Positions 14,921 through 24,400 of a DNA stretch of 64,000 nucleotides are shown here, piece by piece. The DNA comes from Bradyrhizobium agreste (GTDB lineage: Bacteria > Pseudomonadota > Alphaproteobacteria > Rhizobiales > Xanthobacteraceae): contig NZ_JACCHP010000007.1 of the NCBI RefSeq assembly GCF_016031625.1, forward strand, positions 62,001-126,000, written 5' to 3'. Under the pieces are notes generated by a model, which saw only the letters and a program-made list of their open reading frames with translations, searched no databases and had not been told where the DNA came from. A program made the position numbers and the translations under genes. Within the stretch, counting starts at the first letter, position 1, and every line of letters starts with the position of its first letter.

Positions 14921-16093
14921 TCAGTGATAGATCTCGAACAGGCCGGCGCCGCCCTGGCCGCCGCCGATGCACATGGTCACGACGCCCCACTTAGCCTTGC
15001 GGCGGGCGCCTTCCTGCAGCAAATGGCCGGTGAGACGAGCGCCGGTCATGCCGAAGGGATGGCCGATCGCGATCGAGCCGCCGTTGACGTTGTACTTGGC
15101 GGGATCGATGCCGAGCTTGTCGCGGCAATACAGGCACTGGCTGGCGAAGGCCTCGTTGAGCTCCCACAGATCGATGTCGTCGATCTTGAGGCCGGTGCGC
15201 TTGAGCAGCTTCGGGATCGCGAACACCGGGCCGATGCCCATCTCGTCCGGCTCGCAGCCGGCGGTGGCCCAGGCGACGAAGCGGCCGAGCGGCTTGAGGC
15301 CGCGCTTCTCGGCGTCCTTGGCTTCCATCAGCACCACGGCGGCGGCGCCGTCCGAGAGCTGGCTGGCATTGCCGGCGGTGACGAACTTGCCAGGGCCCTT
15401 CACCGGCTCGAGCTTTGCCAAACCTTCCATCGTGGTGTCGGGGCGATTGCATTCGTCGCGGTCGACGGTGTAGTCGACGATCGACTCGGCCTTGGTCTGC
15501 TTGTCGACCACCTTCATCTTGGTCTTCATCGGGACGATCTCGTCCTTGAACTTGTTCGCCTGCTGGGCCGCGGCCATGCGGCGCTGCGATTCCAGCGAGA
15601 ACTCGTCCTGATATTCACGGCTCAGCTTGTAGCGCTCGGCGACGATGTCGGCGGTGTCGATCATCGCCATGAAGATGTCGGGAGCGACCTTGAGCAGCTC
15701 CGGATCGATCGATTCCTTCGGCGTGCCGCCGCCCGGGATTGAGATGCTCTCGACGCCGCCGGCGACGATGCAATCGGCGCCGTCGGAGCGGATCGAGTTC
15801 GCGGCCATCGCGATGGTCTGCAGACCCGACGAGCAGAAGCGGTTCACCGACACGCCGGCTGTGGTCTTCGGCAGGCCGGCGAGCAGCGCGGCCTGGCGGC
15901 CGATGTTCGGCGCGCCATGGGCGCAATTACCGAGATAGCAGTCCTCGACATAGTCCTTCTCGACGCCGGCGCGGTCCACCGCGTGGTGAATGGCGTGGGC
16001 CGCGAGCGACATCGGCGGCGTGATGTTGAACCCGCCGCGGCCGGATTTCGCCAGGCCCGTGCGCGCATAGGAAACGATGACGGCTTCACGCAT
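14921..16093 (-). CDS. Thiolase family acetyl-CoA C-acyltransferase
   Basis: 390 aa, ATG at 16093 after AAGGGAG. Thiolases join or split acyl-CoA with CoA by ping-pong catalysis. The nucleophile Cys87 is in NRFCSSGLQ, the base His is in GGSIAIGHPFG near residue 345 and the second Cys is in MCIGGGQGGAGLFE near the C-terminus. The length is normal for type I/II thiolases. It lies downstream of serA but separated by 300 bases, a terminator and a repeat. It could serve fatty acid beta-oxidation (FadA-like) or acetoacetyl-CoA formation; no partner gene is adjacent. Confidence 0.92.
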   Translation of the reverse strand: MREAVIVSYARTGLAKSGRGGFNITPPMSLAAHAIHHAVDRAGVEKDYVEDCYLGNCAHGAPNIGRQAALLAGLPKTTAGVSVNRFCSSGLQTIAMAANSIRSDGADCIVAGGVESISIPGGGTPKESIDPELLKVAPDIFMAMIDTADIVAERYKLSREYQDEFSLESQRRMAAAQQANKFKDEIVPMKTKMKVVDKQTKAESIVDYTVDRDECNRPDTTMEGLAKLEPVKGPGKFVTAGNASQLSDGAAAVVLMEAKDAEKRGLKPLGRFVAWATAGCEPDEMGIGPVFAIPKLLKRTGLKIDDIDLWELNEAFASQCLYCRDKLGIDPAKYNVNGGSIAIGHPFGMTGARLTGHLLQEGARRKAKWGVVTMCIGGGQGGAGLFEIYH

Positions 16094-16171
16094 TGTTTTC
16101 TCCCTTGTCGAATGATTTGGAACGGAGCGTCCTGACGCCATTGGTACACAAAGATTGCCGGGCGCGGGGAA

Positions 16172-16206
16172 ATAAAACGCCGCCTCCCGGTGAAGGAAGC
16201 GGCGTT
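16172..16206 (-). terminator. Intrinsic terminator of serA
   Basis: On the minus strand AACGCCGCTTCC pairs with GGAGGCGGCGTT (one mismatch), followed by TTATTTC. It lies 200 bases beyond the serA stop and before the thiolase start. Confidence 0.6.
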
Positions 16207-16268
16207 GTTCCGCGGGTCGGAATATGATGGCCGTCATCCCGGGGCGATGCGCACCGCTCCATCCACTC

Positions 16269-16390
16269 GTCATGCCCGGGCTTGACCCGCCTGCGCGGCC
16301 GAAGCCGCTTCGGCGCGGCGAAGGCCCGGGCATCCACGTCGATCCGCGCACATGGTAGGCGTGGATGGCCGGGTCAAGCCCGGCCATGAC
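16269..16390. repeat. Palindromic repeat, family B
   Basis: Ends GTCATGCCCGGG and CCGGCCATGAC with a variable centre that holds an extra GCGGCCGAAGCCGC hairpin. Lies right after serA. Confidence 0.85.
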
Positions 16391-16406
16391 GAAGGTGAGA
16401 GTTGGA

Positions 16407-17996
16407 TCAGAACGTCAGCGCCTTGGCCTGCTTGACCTGCGGCAGGGCCTGCACCTTGGCGAGCACGTCGGCCGGCACCACACCGTCGACCTCGACGAGG
16501 GCGATGGCATCGCTGCCCGGAGCGACGCGGCCGAGATGGAAGGTCGCGATGTTGATCTTGGCGTCGCCCAAAAGGCTCGCGAACTTGCCGATGAAGCCCG
16601 GCTTGTCCTCGTTGGTGACGTAGATCATCGACTTGCCGAACTCGGCATCGACGCGGATGCCCTTGACGTCAACGAGGCGCGGCTTGCCGTCGTGATAGAC
16701 GGTACCGGAGACCGAGCGCTCCTGGCGTTCGGTCGCGACGGTGACGGTGATCAGGCTCTCATAGTCGCTCTGGGCGGCCCGCACGATCTCGTCCACCACC
16801 ATGCCGCGCTCCTTGGCGACGACCGGCGCGGACACCACGTTGACCTCGCCGAGCATCGGCCGCAGCAGGCCCGACAGCACCGCGGAGGTGATCGCCTTGA
16901 TCTTCATCTCGGCGACATGGCCCTCATAGGTGATCTCGACCTTGCGGATGCCGCTCTCGGTGAGCTGGCCGGCGAACGAGCCGAGCTTCTCGGCGAGCGC
17001 GATGAACGGCTTCAGCTTCGGCGCTTCTTCCGCGGTGATCGAGGGGAAGTTGACCGCATTCGAGATCGCGCCGGTGAGCAGGTAATCCGACATCTGCTCG
17101 GCGACCTGGAGCGCGACGTTCTCCTGCGCTTCGGTGGTGGAGGCGCCGAGATGCGGCGTGCAGATCACGTTGGGGTGGCCAAACAGCACGTTGGAGGTCG
17201 CCGGCTCCTCGACGAAGACGTCGAAGGCGGCACCCGCGATGTGCTTGGAATTGAGCGCATCGACCACCGCCTGCTCGTCGACGAGGCCGCCGCGGGCGCA
17301 GTTGATCAGGCGCACGCCCTTCTTCATCTTGGCGATCGCGGCCGCGTCAATGATGTTCCTGGTCTTGTCGGTGAGCGGCGTATGCAGCGTGATGAAGTCG
17401 GCGCGCTTGAAGAGATCGTCGAGCTCGACCTTCTCGACGCTGATGTCCTTGGCGCGTTCCGGCGACAGGAACGGGTCGAACGCGATCACCTTCATGCGCA
17501 GGCCGAGCGCGCGGTCGGCGACGATCGAGCCGATATTGCCGCAGCCGATGACGCCCAGCACCTTGCCGGTGATCTCGACGCCCATGAAGCGGTTCTTCTC
17601 CCATTTGCCGGCCTGCGTCGAGGCGTCGGCCTGCGGGATCTCGCGGGCGAGCGCCAGCATCAGGGTGATGGCGTGCTCGGCGGTCGTGATCGAATTGCCG
17701 AACGGCGTGTTCATCACGATGATGCCCTTGGCGGTGGCTGCCGGGATCTCGACATTGTCGACGCCGATGCCGGCGCGGCCGATCACCTTCAGCCTGGTCG
17801 CCTTCTCGAGGATCTTGGCGGTCGCCTTGGTCGCGGAGCGGATCGCCAGGCCGTCGTAATTGCCGATGATCTCGGCGAGCTTGTCCTTGTCCTTGCCGAG
17901 ATTGGGCTGGAAGTCGACCTCCACGCCGCGATCCCTGAAGATCTGCACGGCTGCGGGCGAGAGCGCGTCGGAAATGAGAACTTTCGGTTTGGTCAT
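16407..17996 (-). CDS. serA: D-3-phosphoglycerate dehydrogenase
   Basis: 529 aa from ATG at 17996; the frame extends to 18023, but family alignment and MTKPKVLISD favour the later start. It oxidises 3-phosphoglycerate to 3-phosphohydroxypyruvate with NAD, the first step of serine synthesis. Visible are the Rossmann GVIGCGNIGS near residue 145, CARGGLVDE, and the catalytic His region TPHLGASTTEAQ near 285. After residue 310 come the ASB-type intervening domain and a C-terminal ACT domain (YVTNEDKPGFIG near 455), typical of long-form enzymes. serC, the next pathway step, lies immediately upstream on the same strand, so both serve serine synthesis together. Confidence 0.96.
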   Translation of the reverse strand: MTKPKVLISDALSPAAVQIFRDRGVEVDFQPNLGKDKDKLAEIIGNYDGLAIRSATKATAKILEKATRLKVIGRAGIGVDNVEIPAATAKGIIVMNTPFGNSITTAEHAITLMLALAREIPQADASTQAGKWEKNRFMGVEITGKVLGVIGCGNIGSIVADRALGLRMKVIAFDPFLSPERAKDISVEKVELDDLFKRADFITLHTPLTDKTRNIIDAAAIAKMKKGVRLINCARGGLVDEQAVVDALNSKHIAGAAFDVFVEEPATSNVLFGHPNVICTPHLGASTTEAQENVALQVAEQMSDYLLTGAISNAVNFPSITAEEAPKLKPFIALAEKLGSFAGQLTESGIRKVEITYEGHVAEMKIKAITSAVLSGLLRPMLGEVNVVSAPVVAKERGMVVDEIVRAAQSDYESLITVTVATERQERSVSGTVYHDGKPRLVDVKGIRVDAEFGKSMIYVTNEDKPGFIGKFASLLGDAKINIATFHLGRVAPGSDAIALVEVDGVVPADVLAKVQALPQVKQAKALTF

Positions 17997-18100
17997 TTGT
18001 GTGATCCGTGGTGCGAACTGCATTTACGGAAGGTCACCCGCGGGCAAAAGCGCGAAGCGCGTCTTCGCGCTAGAGACCCGCGGGTCCATCGTTCTTGATG

Positions 18101-18131
18101 GATGGATGGCCGGGTCGAGCCCGGCCATGAC
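18101..18131. repeat. Palindromic repeat, family B, half element
   Basis: Only one arm: GGATGGCCGGGTCGAGCCCG followed by GCCATGAC. It lies between serC and serA. Confidence 0.7.
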
Positions 18132-18150
18132 GAGATTGAGTCGGAGCGCG

Positions 18151-19323
18151 TTACGCTGCCTTGGCCAGCGTGGCCTTGGCCTCGGCGAAGGCCCAGTCGA
18201 TCCACTGCGTCAGCAGCTCGACGTCCTTGGCTTCCACCGTGGCGCCGCACCAGATGCGCAGGCCGGCCGGCGCATCGCGGTAATAGGCGAAGTCGTAGCC
18301 CGCGCCTTCCTTCTCGACGAGGGCCACCAGCTTCTTGCTGAACTCCGCTTGCGCGTCCTCGGACAGCGAGGTGATCGCGGGATCGGTGAACTTCAGGCAC
18401 ACCGAGGTGTTGGAGCGGATCGAAGCGTCCTTGGCGAGGAAGTCGATCCAGGGTGTCTTCGCCTTCCAGTCGGCCAGCACCTTGGTGTTGGCGTCGGCGC
18501 GCGCGATCAGCGCCTTGAGGCCGCCGATCGACTTGGCCCAGTTCAGCGCATCGAGATAATCCTCGACGCAGAGCATCGACGGCGTGTTGATGGTCTCGCC
18601 AACGAAGATGCCTTCGTTGAGCTTGCCGCCCTTGGTCATGCGGAAGATCTTCGGCAACGGCCAGGCCGGCTTGTAGGTCTCGAGCCGCTCCACCGCCCGG
18701 GGCGACAGGATCAGCATGCCATGCGCGGCCTCGCCGCCGAGCGCCTTCTGCCAGGAGAAGGTGACGACGTCGAGCTTGGGCCAATCGAGCGCCTGCGCGA
18801 ACGCGGCGGAGGTGGCGTCGCAGATGGTCAGGCCTTCGCGGGCAGAGCTGATCCAGTTGGCATCAGGCACGCGTACGCCCGACGTGGTGCCGTTCCAGGT
18901 GAAGACGACGTCGGTCTTGGGATCGACCTTCGACAGATCCGGGATCTCACCGTAAGCCGCATTGAGCTTGGTGACGTCCTTGAGCTTCAATTCCTTGACG
19001 ATATCGCTGACCCACCCCTCGCCGAAGGATTCCCACGCGAGCGTGGTGACGGGCCGTGCACCGAGCAGCGACCACAGCGCCATCTCGACCGCGCCGGTAT
19101 CGGAGGCCGGCACGATGCCGATGCGGTAGTCGGCGGGGACCTCGAGCACTTCGCGCGTCAGGTCGATCGCGAGCTTGAGCTTGGTCTTGCCGATCTTCGC
19201 GCGATGCGAGCGGCCGAGAGCTGCGTCCTTGAGATTTTGGGCGTTCCAGCCGGGGCGTTTGGCGCAGGGGCCGGAGGAGAAATGCGGCACGGTCGGCCGC
19301 GAAGCGGGCTTCGCTACAGTCAT
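18151..19323 (-). CDS. serC: Phosphoserine transaminase
   Basis: 390 aa. It converts 3-phosphohydroxypyruvate plus glutamate to phosphoserine, a PLP enzyme of the second serine step, also used in pyridoxal synthesis. The PLP lysine is in [11 protein letters not shown] near residue 195, and [12 protein letters not shown] at the start and SWQK are hallmarks of the alphaproteobacterial subfamily. Read upstream of serA with a half repeat between them (155 bases from stop to serA start). A structured leader resembling the serC RNA motif lies directly before the ATG. Identity secure. Confidence 0.95.
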   Translation of the reverse strand: MTVAKPASRPTVPHFSSGPCAKRPGWNAQNLKDAALGRSHRAKIGKTKLKLAIDLTREVLEVPADYRIGIVPASDTGAVEMALWSLLGARPVTTLAWESFGEGWVSDIVKELKLKDVTKLNAAYGEIPDLSKVDPKTDVVFTWNGTTSGVRVPDANWISSAREGLTICDATSAAFAQALDWPKLDVVTFSWQKALGGEAAHGMLILSPRAVERLETYKPAWPLPKIFRMTKGGKLNEGIFVGETINTPSMLCVEDYLDALNWAKSIGGLKALIARADANTKVLADWKAKTPWIDFLAKDASIRSNTSVCLKFTDPAITSLSEDAQAEFSKKLVALVEKEGAGYDFAYYRDAPAGLRIWCGATVEAKDVELLTQWIDWAFAEAKATLAKAA

Positions 19324-19385
19324 GATCTACCCTTCCAGATAGTAAGCCTCCCGTTGGGGGGAGGTGTCCCGCCGCGGCTGATACG
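19324..19385 (-). ncRNA. serC-type structured leader RNA (candidate)
   Basis: The 60 bases before serC hold a compact hairpin CCTCCC-CCCAAC-GGGAGG, then CTTACTATCTGGAAGGGTAG next to the start codon. A conserved serC leader motif is known in alphaproteobacteria, with two short hairpins placed like these. Assignment is by recall of that motif, not by covariance search. Confidence 0.5.
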
Positions 19386-19402
19386 GGAATCGGGAAGGTC
19401 CG

Positions 19403-19609
19403 TCAAGGAAGTTCCGGGGCCTCACGTGCCAGTGATGGCGCGTCCGGTGCAATACCAGGGGCCTCGACGACGGCGAGCGCATTCAGCAAGTCCGTGGCAT
19501 CGCTGATCAATTGCGCCGCCTTGCGGCGGCTGCCGACCTTCAAAATGCATTTGTCGTTGGCCTGCACGACGTAGCCGTTGCCGACCTTGATCATCGAATA
19601 GCTTGTCAT
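19403..19609 (-). CDS. Small hypothetical protein, 68 aa
   Basis: ATG at 19609 with a GGGA a few bases upstream; the frame extends to 19675 without better support. The sequence starts MTSYSMIKVGNGYVVQANDK, two beta strands, then KVGSRRKAAQLISDATDLLN, a basic helix, and a disordered Pro-rich tail. This pattern is common in small Bradyrhizobium proteins. It lies upstream of the serC leader on the same strand with about 80 bases between. Function unknown. Confidence 0.55.
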   Translation of the reverse strand: MTSYSMIKVGNGYVVQANDKCILKVGSRRKAAQLISDATDLLNALAVVEAPGIAPDAPSLAREAPELP

Positions 19610-19766
19610 CGAAATGTCCCAACCGAGCGAGCCCGGTGTCAGATACCCCCGTAGCACCCTTCGTTCCCTCATCAAGGTGAACGACGGAGCGGTAGTTTAC
19701 CGGCTCTTAACGCGACGAATGAAAAGCCCGATTTCGCCGGCTGCGTAACGCCCGCGTTGCGCTGCT

Positions 19767-20231
19767 TCAAAAGCGGACGGTCATGCCGACGTGACTCGCC
19801 GCAAAACCGAGCCGCTTGTAGAAGCGCTGCGCATCGACGCGGGTCTGATGCGTCAGCAGCTCGACCAGATTGCAGCCGCGCGCCTTTGCTTCCGTCACGG
19901 CCCATTGCACCAATTTCTCGCCGATGCCGCGGCTGCGACAATCGGCGGCAACGCGAACGTCTTCGAGCAGGCCGCGCGATCCGCCTTGCGAGCTCAGGCC
20001 CGGAAGGATCGCGAGCTGCAGGCAGCCGACCACCCTGCCCGCGCTCTCGGCAACGACCAGCATGAGATTCGGATCGCGCTCGACCCGCGCGAATGCGTCG
20101 TAGTAGGAGGCCGGCAACGGATCCTCCACGCGCTCGCGCGCGCGGCCGATATGATCGTCGGCGAGCATCGCCACGATCGCGGCGACGTCCTCGCGGCGCG
20201 CGGGACGGATGGAGACGGCTTCGGCATTCAT
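19767..20231 (-). CDS. GNAT family N-acetyltransferase
   Basis: 154 aa. GNAT enzymes transfer acetyl from acetyl-CoA to an amine. Visible are the N-terminal SIRPARREDVAAIVAML strand-helix, a VVAESAGRVVGC strand pair and the acetyl-CoA loop DCRSRGIGEKLVQWAV (R-x-x-G-x-G/A) near residues 98-112. The C-terminus has the HQTRVDAQRFYKRLGF segment seen in many family members. The glutathione transferase gene lies 20 bases upstream on the same strand. Substrate not predictable. Confidence 0.85.
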   Translation of the reverse strand: MNAEAVSIRPARREDVAAIVAMLADDHIGRARERVEDPLPASYYDAFARVERDPNLMLVVAESAGRVVGCLQLAILPGLSSQGGSRGLLEDVRVAADCRSRGIGEKLVQWAVTEAKARGCNLVELLTHQTRVDAQRFYKRLGFAASHVGMTVRF

Positions 20232-20249
20232 GTCAGATGACTCCGCACC

Positions 20250-20840
20250 TCAGCGCGCCGGCGGAAGGCCGAGAAACGCTTCGACTTCGCCGATCCAGCG
20301 GCGGATGGAGGCATAACGGCCGAGGTCGAAGCCGCCTTCATGCGCGAGGCGCGTATAGGCGAGCAGCGACACGTCGGCGAGCGACACCTCATCGCCGGCG
20401 ACGACGCGGCTGGCGCAGAGATGCTGCTCCATGCGGTCGAGCGCCGCATAGCCGCGCTTGACCTTCTCAGGATCGAGCTCGGAGGCGTCCTTGCCGAGAT
20501 AGACGAGGAGAACGCGGCACACGGCGATATAGGGCTCGTGGCTGTACTGCTCCCAGAACAGCCATTCGTCCATCTTGGCCGCCGTGAAGGCGTCGCGCGG
20601 GATGAGCGCGCTGTCGCGGGCGAGATAGCGGATGATGGCGTTGGACTGCGCCAGCGTGCGGCCGTCGTCGAATGCGATTGTGGGCACCTGGCCGGCGCCG
20701 TTCATCTTCAGGAATTGCGGCGTGCGCGTCTCGCCCTTGCTTGTGTCGATCTCGATCCACTCGTAGGGCAATGCGAGCTTGTCGCAGACCCACTTCACCT
20801 TGAGACAATTGCCCGAATTGCCGTCGCCGTAGATCTTCAT
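20250..20840 (-). CDS. Glutathione S-transferase family protein
   Basis: 196 aa from ATG at 20840 (an upstream in-frame ATG at 20873 is less likely). The N-terminal thioredoxin fold starts MKIYGDGNSGNCLKVKWVCD, with SGN in place of the usual Ser/Tyr/Cys catalytic triplet, followed by the cis-Pro loop QVPTI and the GSH-binding LAQSNAIIRYLA. The all-helical C-terminal domain includes SLADVSLLAYTRLAHEGGFD. It overlaps no neighbour and probably shares a transcript with the acetyltransferase 18 bases downstream. Detoxification or isomerase role is inferred. Confidence 0.85.
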   Translation of the reverse strand: MKIYGDGNSGNCLKVKWVCDKLALPYEWIEIDTSKGETRTPQFLKMNGAGQVPTIAFDDGRTLAQSNAIIRYLARDSALIPRDAFTAAKMDEWLFWEQYSHEPYIAVCRVLLVYLGKDASELDPEKVKRGYAALDRMEQHLCASRVVAGDEVSLADVSLLAYTRLAHEGGFDLGRYASIRRWIGEVEAFLGLPPAR

Positions 20841-20910
20841 CGCTGCCGCCCCGCTGTCGGAACGAGAGAGCATCAGGACGAAGCGAAGCTGTCAACAGGA
20901 AGCGGACCGC

Positions 20911-21798
20911 TCAGAACTTGTAGCCGAGGCCGACATGCGCGTTGTTCAGCGTCACCTGCGTGTTCATGACGGGAGAGAATCTCACATATTCATATTCGAT
21001 GCGGGCGAACAAGCCGTCCCAAACGCAGTATTCGAGTCCGAGACCCGCGGTCCAACCCACTGCGTAAGTGTTGGTCCTTTGCTGACCTTGGGTGCCCGAC
21101 TGCGCAGGAACGGGGGTCCACGCGCCAAGTGTCGTCGTCGTGTTGCCGAAGAGATCCGTCGTCGTCGTGTCCTGCCGCAGCGACACGCTGCTGGTTACGG
21201 TGCGTGAGACGTCCATTCGCCCGACGGCAGCGCCCATGAAGGCATAGGGCATGACGTTGCCGCCATCCCAACCCACGCGGCCGCGGAGCGTCACCATATC
21301 CTTGACTTGCGCCGCTGCGGCACCCGTCAGCGTCACGGCATAGTTGTTGGTGATGCCGGGGGCCCGCACCTCACCAGGTGGATTGACGATGACGAGCGAG
21401 TTGGTTCCCGACGTCGAAGTCGCCATGTTGTTGAAGTGGCTGTAGGTGCCCTCAAGACTGAGAACGGCATCGTACCATTGCCAGTTGCGGCCGACGAAGC
21501 CGCCGAAATTAGTGCTTTGAGTGTTGGCCTTCTTCAGCAGCGACCACGTCGAGGTCGGCCCCTGGAGTACACTGTCGCGGAAGATGTAGTTGGTGAGGCC
21601 GACCACGCTCTGGCTGAAATCCGTCGCGTCTGCGGTGTAGCCGGCATGACCGCCGACATAGAAGCCGTCCCAATTGACGGAAGTCTTCGACAGACCGTCT
21701 GTGAAGCCGCCGCGCAGCACGGGCAGGTCCGGCATGTCGGCCGCTTGCGCGGCAGACACCGTCCCCAACATCGCCGCCGCCAACACCAGCCTACGCAT
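20911..21798 (-). CDS. Outer-membrane beta-barrel protein (Omp25/31-type)
   Basis: 295 aa from ATG at 21798, with GGAG upstream; an earlier in-frame start at 21837 is unlikely. Signal peptide residues 1-20 (LVLAAAMLGTVSAAQA). The mature part is a series of alternating hydrophobic strands with aromatic edges (WDGFYVGGHAGYT, LRGRVGWDGG) and ends in GLGYKF, an aromatic C-terminal residue suited to BamA insertion. Similar two-domain small barrels are common surface proteins in Rhizobiales. The next barrel gene upstream is of a related type. Confidence 0.8.
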   Translation of the reverse strand: MRRLVLAAAMLGTVSAAQAADMPDLPVLRGGFTDGLSKTSVNWDGFYVGGHAGYTADATDFSQSVVGLTNYIFRDSVLQGPTSTWSLLKKANTQSTNFGGFVGRNWQWYDAVLSLEGTYSHFNNMATSTSGTNSLVIVNPPGEVRAPGITNNYAVTLTGAAAAQVKDMVTLRGRVGWDGGNVMPYAFMGAAVGRMDVSRTVTSSVSLRQDTTTTDLFGNTTTTLGAWTPVPAQSGTQGQQRTNTYAVGWTAGLGLEYCVWDGLFARIEYEYVRFSPVMNTQVTLNNAHVGLGYKF

Positions 21799-21908
21799 CA
21801 CCACGCTCCATCGGACTCGAACTGTTGCGATGATCATCGCCTGTTAACCTTAACCAATGGTTGCGTCAGGGGCTCTCGCCGCTGCTCGCCATGAAAAATA
21901 CGCAAAGC

Positions 21909-21940
21909 AAAACGGCGCAGGATGATCCCGCGCCGTTAAG
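21909..21940 (-). terminator. Intrinsic terminator of second barrel gene
   Basis: Stem AACGGCGC / GCGCCGTT with loop GGGATCATCCT-type; the minus-strand read continues TTTGCTTTGC. Lies 25 bases beyond the gene at 21966. Confidence 0.7.
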
Positions 21941-21965
21941 AAGTCTTAAGCGATCAGCTGGCCGA

Positions 21966-22799
21966 TCAGCCCTTGGTGACCAGCGGCGGCGGCGGCACGT
22001 AGGCCGGCGGGCTGTTGAGATCCCAGCGCACGCCGAGCTTGACGTCGTGCGAGGTGAGCTCCTTGATCTTGATCGAGGTCGGGCCCGAGGCGCTGTTGTC
22101 GAACAAGCGGAAGTTGCCTGGCGCCGCGTCGCCGAGGTTCATGTAGCTGTAGGCCAGTTCGACGGTGAACCCGGGATTGACCTTGTAGGCGAGACCGGCG
22201 TGAGCGGCCCAGGCGAAATTCCACTTTCCGTTATCGGCGAAGTAGGCGACGCTGTTGCTGAGCAGCGGGTTGAAGGACACGCCGTCGTCACGGAAGCCGC
22301 TGATCTTGTTGTAAGAGCCGCCGACGCCCGCGCCGATGAACGGCGTGATGCACCACCAGGTGCCGAGGTCGACATAGGCGTTCGCCATCACGACCCACTC
22401 GGACTTGCTGCCGCTGTAGTTGTTGACGCCGACGAAGCCGGGCCCGACGACATTGTCGCTGCCGTGCAGATTGGCTTTGCCCCGGTACTGGCCGATCACG
22501 TCGGCGCGGAACCAGTTGTTGAAGCGATAGCCGACGCCGAGATCGAACAGCGGCGAGGAGTCGAAGCCGAGGCCCTCGGTCGTCTTGGTGAACCCAGCCG
22601 GCAGGGTGCTCTCGATGCGCTTGGCGCTCTGGTTGGTCATGCCGATATCACCGCGCAGATACCAGCCGCCGAAATCGGCGGGCGGAGCCGGCGGCGCGTA
22701 CATGGGAGGGGGGGCGGCGATCGGCATATCGGCGGCGAACGCCATCGACGAGATCAGGGTTGCCGCACCCGCGGCAAGGAGAGACTTAACGCTACGCAT
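21966..22799 (-). CDS. Outer-membrane beta-barrel protein
   Basis: 277 aa, ATG at 22799 after AAGGA; the frame runs to 22859 without support. Signal peptide residues 1-22 (SLLAAGAATLISSMAFA), then a Pro/Ala-rich linker (PIAAPPPMYAPPAPP), then the barrel starting FGGWYLRGDIGM. Strands such as VGYRFNNWFRADVIGQYR and FTVELAYSYMNLGD are typical. The C-terminus is extended by PPAYVPPPP past the last strand. Probable surface porin-like or structural barrel of the OmpA/Omp31 type; expressed probably on its own with the terminator at 21909. Confidence 0.82.
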   Translation of the reverse strand: MRSVKSLLAAGAATLISSMAFAADMPIAAPPPMYAPPAPPADFGGWYLRGDIGMTNQSAKRIESTLPAGFTKTTEGLGFDSSPLFDLGVGYRFNNWFRADVIGQYRGKANLHGSDNVVGPGFVGVNNYSGSKSEWVVMANAYVDLGTWWCITPFIGAGVGGSYNKISGFRDDGVSFNPLLSNSVAYFADNGKWNFAWAAHAGLAYKVNPGFTVELAYSYMNLGDAAPGNFRLFDNSASGPTSIKIKELTSHDVKLGVRWDLNSPPAYVPPPPLVTKG

Positions 22800-23038
22800 T
22801 GGCTTCGTCCTTATGGCCGGTGAGGCTAAATACGAGCGCCTCACGTTCTGGAAACTCACGGGGAGGACGATGGCAGCAAATGCTTAAGCGCCACTTAACC
22901 CTAATTTTTAAGGTTGATTTTTTGTCACCCCACACGCGGGCGCCGTGCGGAGCGTTGCAAGAATGCCGCGCAAAATGCGACATGCTGGCCGCATTCCCTA
23001 ACGATGTCTGAAGCCGCAACGCGGCAAGAGAGGATGCG

Positions 23039-24340
23039 TTAACGCACCTGCCGCGGCAGCTTGGGCAGGAACACCGCGAGCAGCCCGATCGCCGGCAGAT
23101 AAGCGCAGACCTGGTAGACGAACTCGATCGAGGTGTGGTCGGCGAGCTTGCCGAGCACGGCCGCGCCCAGGCCCCCGATGCCGAAGGCGACGCCGAAGAA
23201 CACGCCGGAGATCATGCCGAAGCGGTGTGGCACCAGCTCCTGCGCGAACACGATGATCGACGACGTCGTCGAGGAGATGATCAGGCCGATGGCGACGCTG
23301 AGCACGGCGCTGGCCACGAGCCCGGCATAGGGCAGCGCCAGCGTGAACGGCAGCGCGCCGAGGATCGAAATCCAGATCACGATCTTGCGGCCGAAGCGGT
23401 CCCCCAGGGGACCGCCGAGAAACGCACCCACGGCGTTCGCCGCGAGAAAGACGAAGAGATAGATCTGGGCGGCCTGCGTCGACACGCCGAAACGGTCGAT
23501 CAGGTAGAAGATGTAATAGCTCGACAGACTCGAGACGTAGAGCTGCTTGGAGAACAACAGCGCGACGAGCACGACAAGCGCGACCGCGACGCGGCGCGAG
23601 CTCGGCGCGCCGGGTTGGGTGTGGACGGGCGCCGCTCTCTTCGTCGTGATCTGCGGCGCGTACCAGCGCCCGATGCGCCAGAGAATCAGGATGGCGAGAA
23701 ACGCGATCGAGGAGAACCAAGCGATGCTGCTCTGCCCGAACGGCACCACGATCAACGCGGCCAGCACCGGCCCCATCGAGGTGCCGAAACTGCCGCCGAG
23801 CTGGAACACCGATTGCGCAAAGCCGTAGCGCCCGCCGGAGGCGAGCCGCGCAATGCGCGCCGATTCCGGATGAAACACTGCCGAGCCGAGGCCGACCAGC
23901 GCGGCGGCGACGAGGATGACGAGATATTGGTGCGCGACGCTGAGCAGCAGCAGGCCGAAGAAGGTCGAGGCCATGCCGACCGCCAGCGAATAGGGCTGTG
24001 CCTTCTTGTCGGTGTAGTGCCCGACCACCGGCTGCAGCAGCGAGGCCGTGAACTGGAAAGCCAGCGTGATCATGCCGATCTGCGCGAAATCGAGCGCGTA
24101 GGCGTCCTTCAGGATCGGATACACCGAGGCGATCAGCGACTGCATGGTGTCGTTGAGGAAGTGCGAGACGCTGATGCCGGCGAGCACGATATAAGCGGGC
24201 CCCGCCGCCTTGGCGGCTGCCGGCGCCACGTCGGCAACGACGACGGGCTCGGTCAGCGTTTCCTCTGAGACGACGACAGGCTTGTTCAAAGCGGCAATCC
24301 CGGCGCGGCAGATTGCCGCGAGGTGCTGATTACGACGCAA
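23039..24340 (-). CDS. MFS transporter, fosmidomycin-resistance (Fsr) type
   Basis: Up to 433 aa. No ATG is available near the start: TTG at 24340 or TTG at 24289 are the options. Twelve hydrophobic helices follow the pattern of the Fsr family: SHFLNDTMQSLIASVYPILK near the start, the LLQPVVGHYTDKKAQP loop and GGPLGDRFGRK in the second half (the MFS motif A). Members export fosmidomycin and other small drugs. A PVHTQPGAPSSRR loop separates the two halves. It lies alone between a barrel gene and glmM. Substrate inferred from family only. Confidence 0.85.
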   Translation of the reverse strand: MRRNQHLAAICRAGIAALNKPVVVSEETLTEPVVVADVAPAAAKAAGPAYIVLAGISVSHFLNDTMQSLIASVYPILKDAYALDFAQIGMITLAFQFTASLLQPVVGHYTDKKAQPYSLAVGMASTFFGLLLLSVAHQYLVILVAAALVGLGSAVFHPESARIARLASGGRYGFAQSVFQLGGSFGTSMGPVLAALIVVPFGQSSIAWFSSIAFLAILILWRIGRWYAPQITTKRAAPVHTQPGAPSSRRVAVALVVLVALLFSKQLYVSSLSSYYIFYLIDRFGVSTQAAQIYLFVFLAANAVGAFLGGPLGDRFGRKIVIWISILGALPFTLALPYAGLVASAVLSVAIGLIISSTTSSIIVFAQELVPHRFGMISGVFFGVAFGIGGLGAAVLGKLADHTSIEFVYQVCAYLPAIGLLAVFLPKLPRQVR

Positions 24341-24400
24341 GCGGCGGCGGGACCATCGTCAATCGCAAATGGCTGGGATGCGCGGGTGCTCTCGTAGCTT

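Noticed and set aside
16365..18098. Long plus-strand frame opposite serA
   Set aside because: Shadow of serA in high-GC DNA; protein is repetitive in Asp, Leu, Gly, Arg and His without any family pattern.
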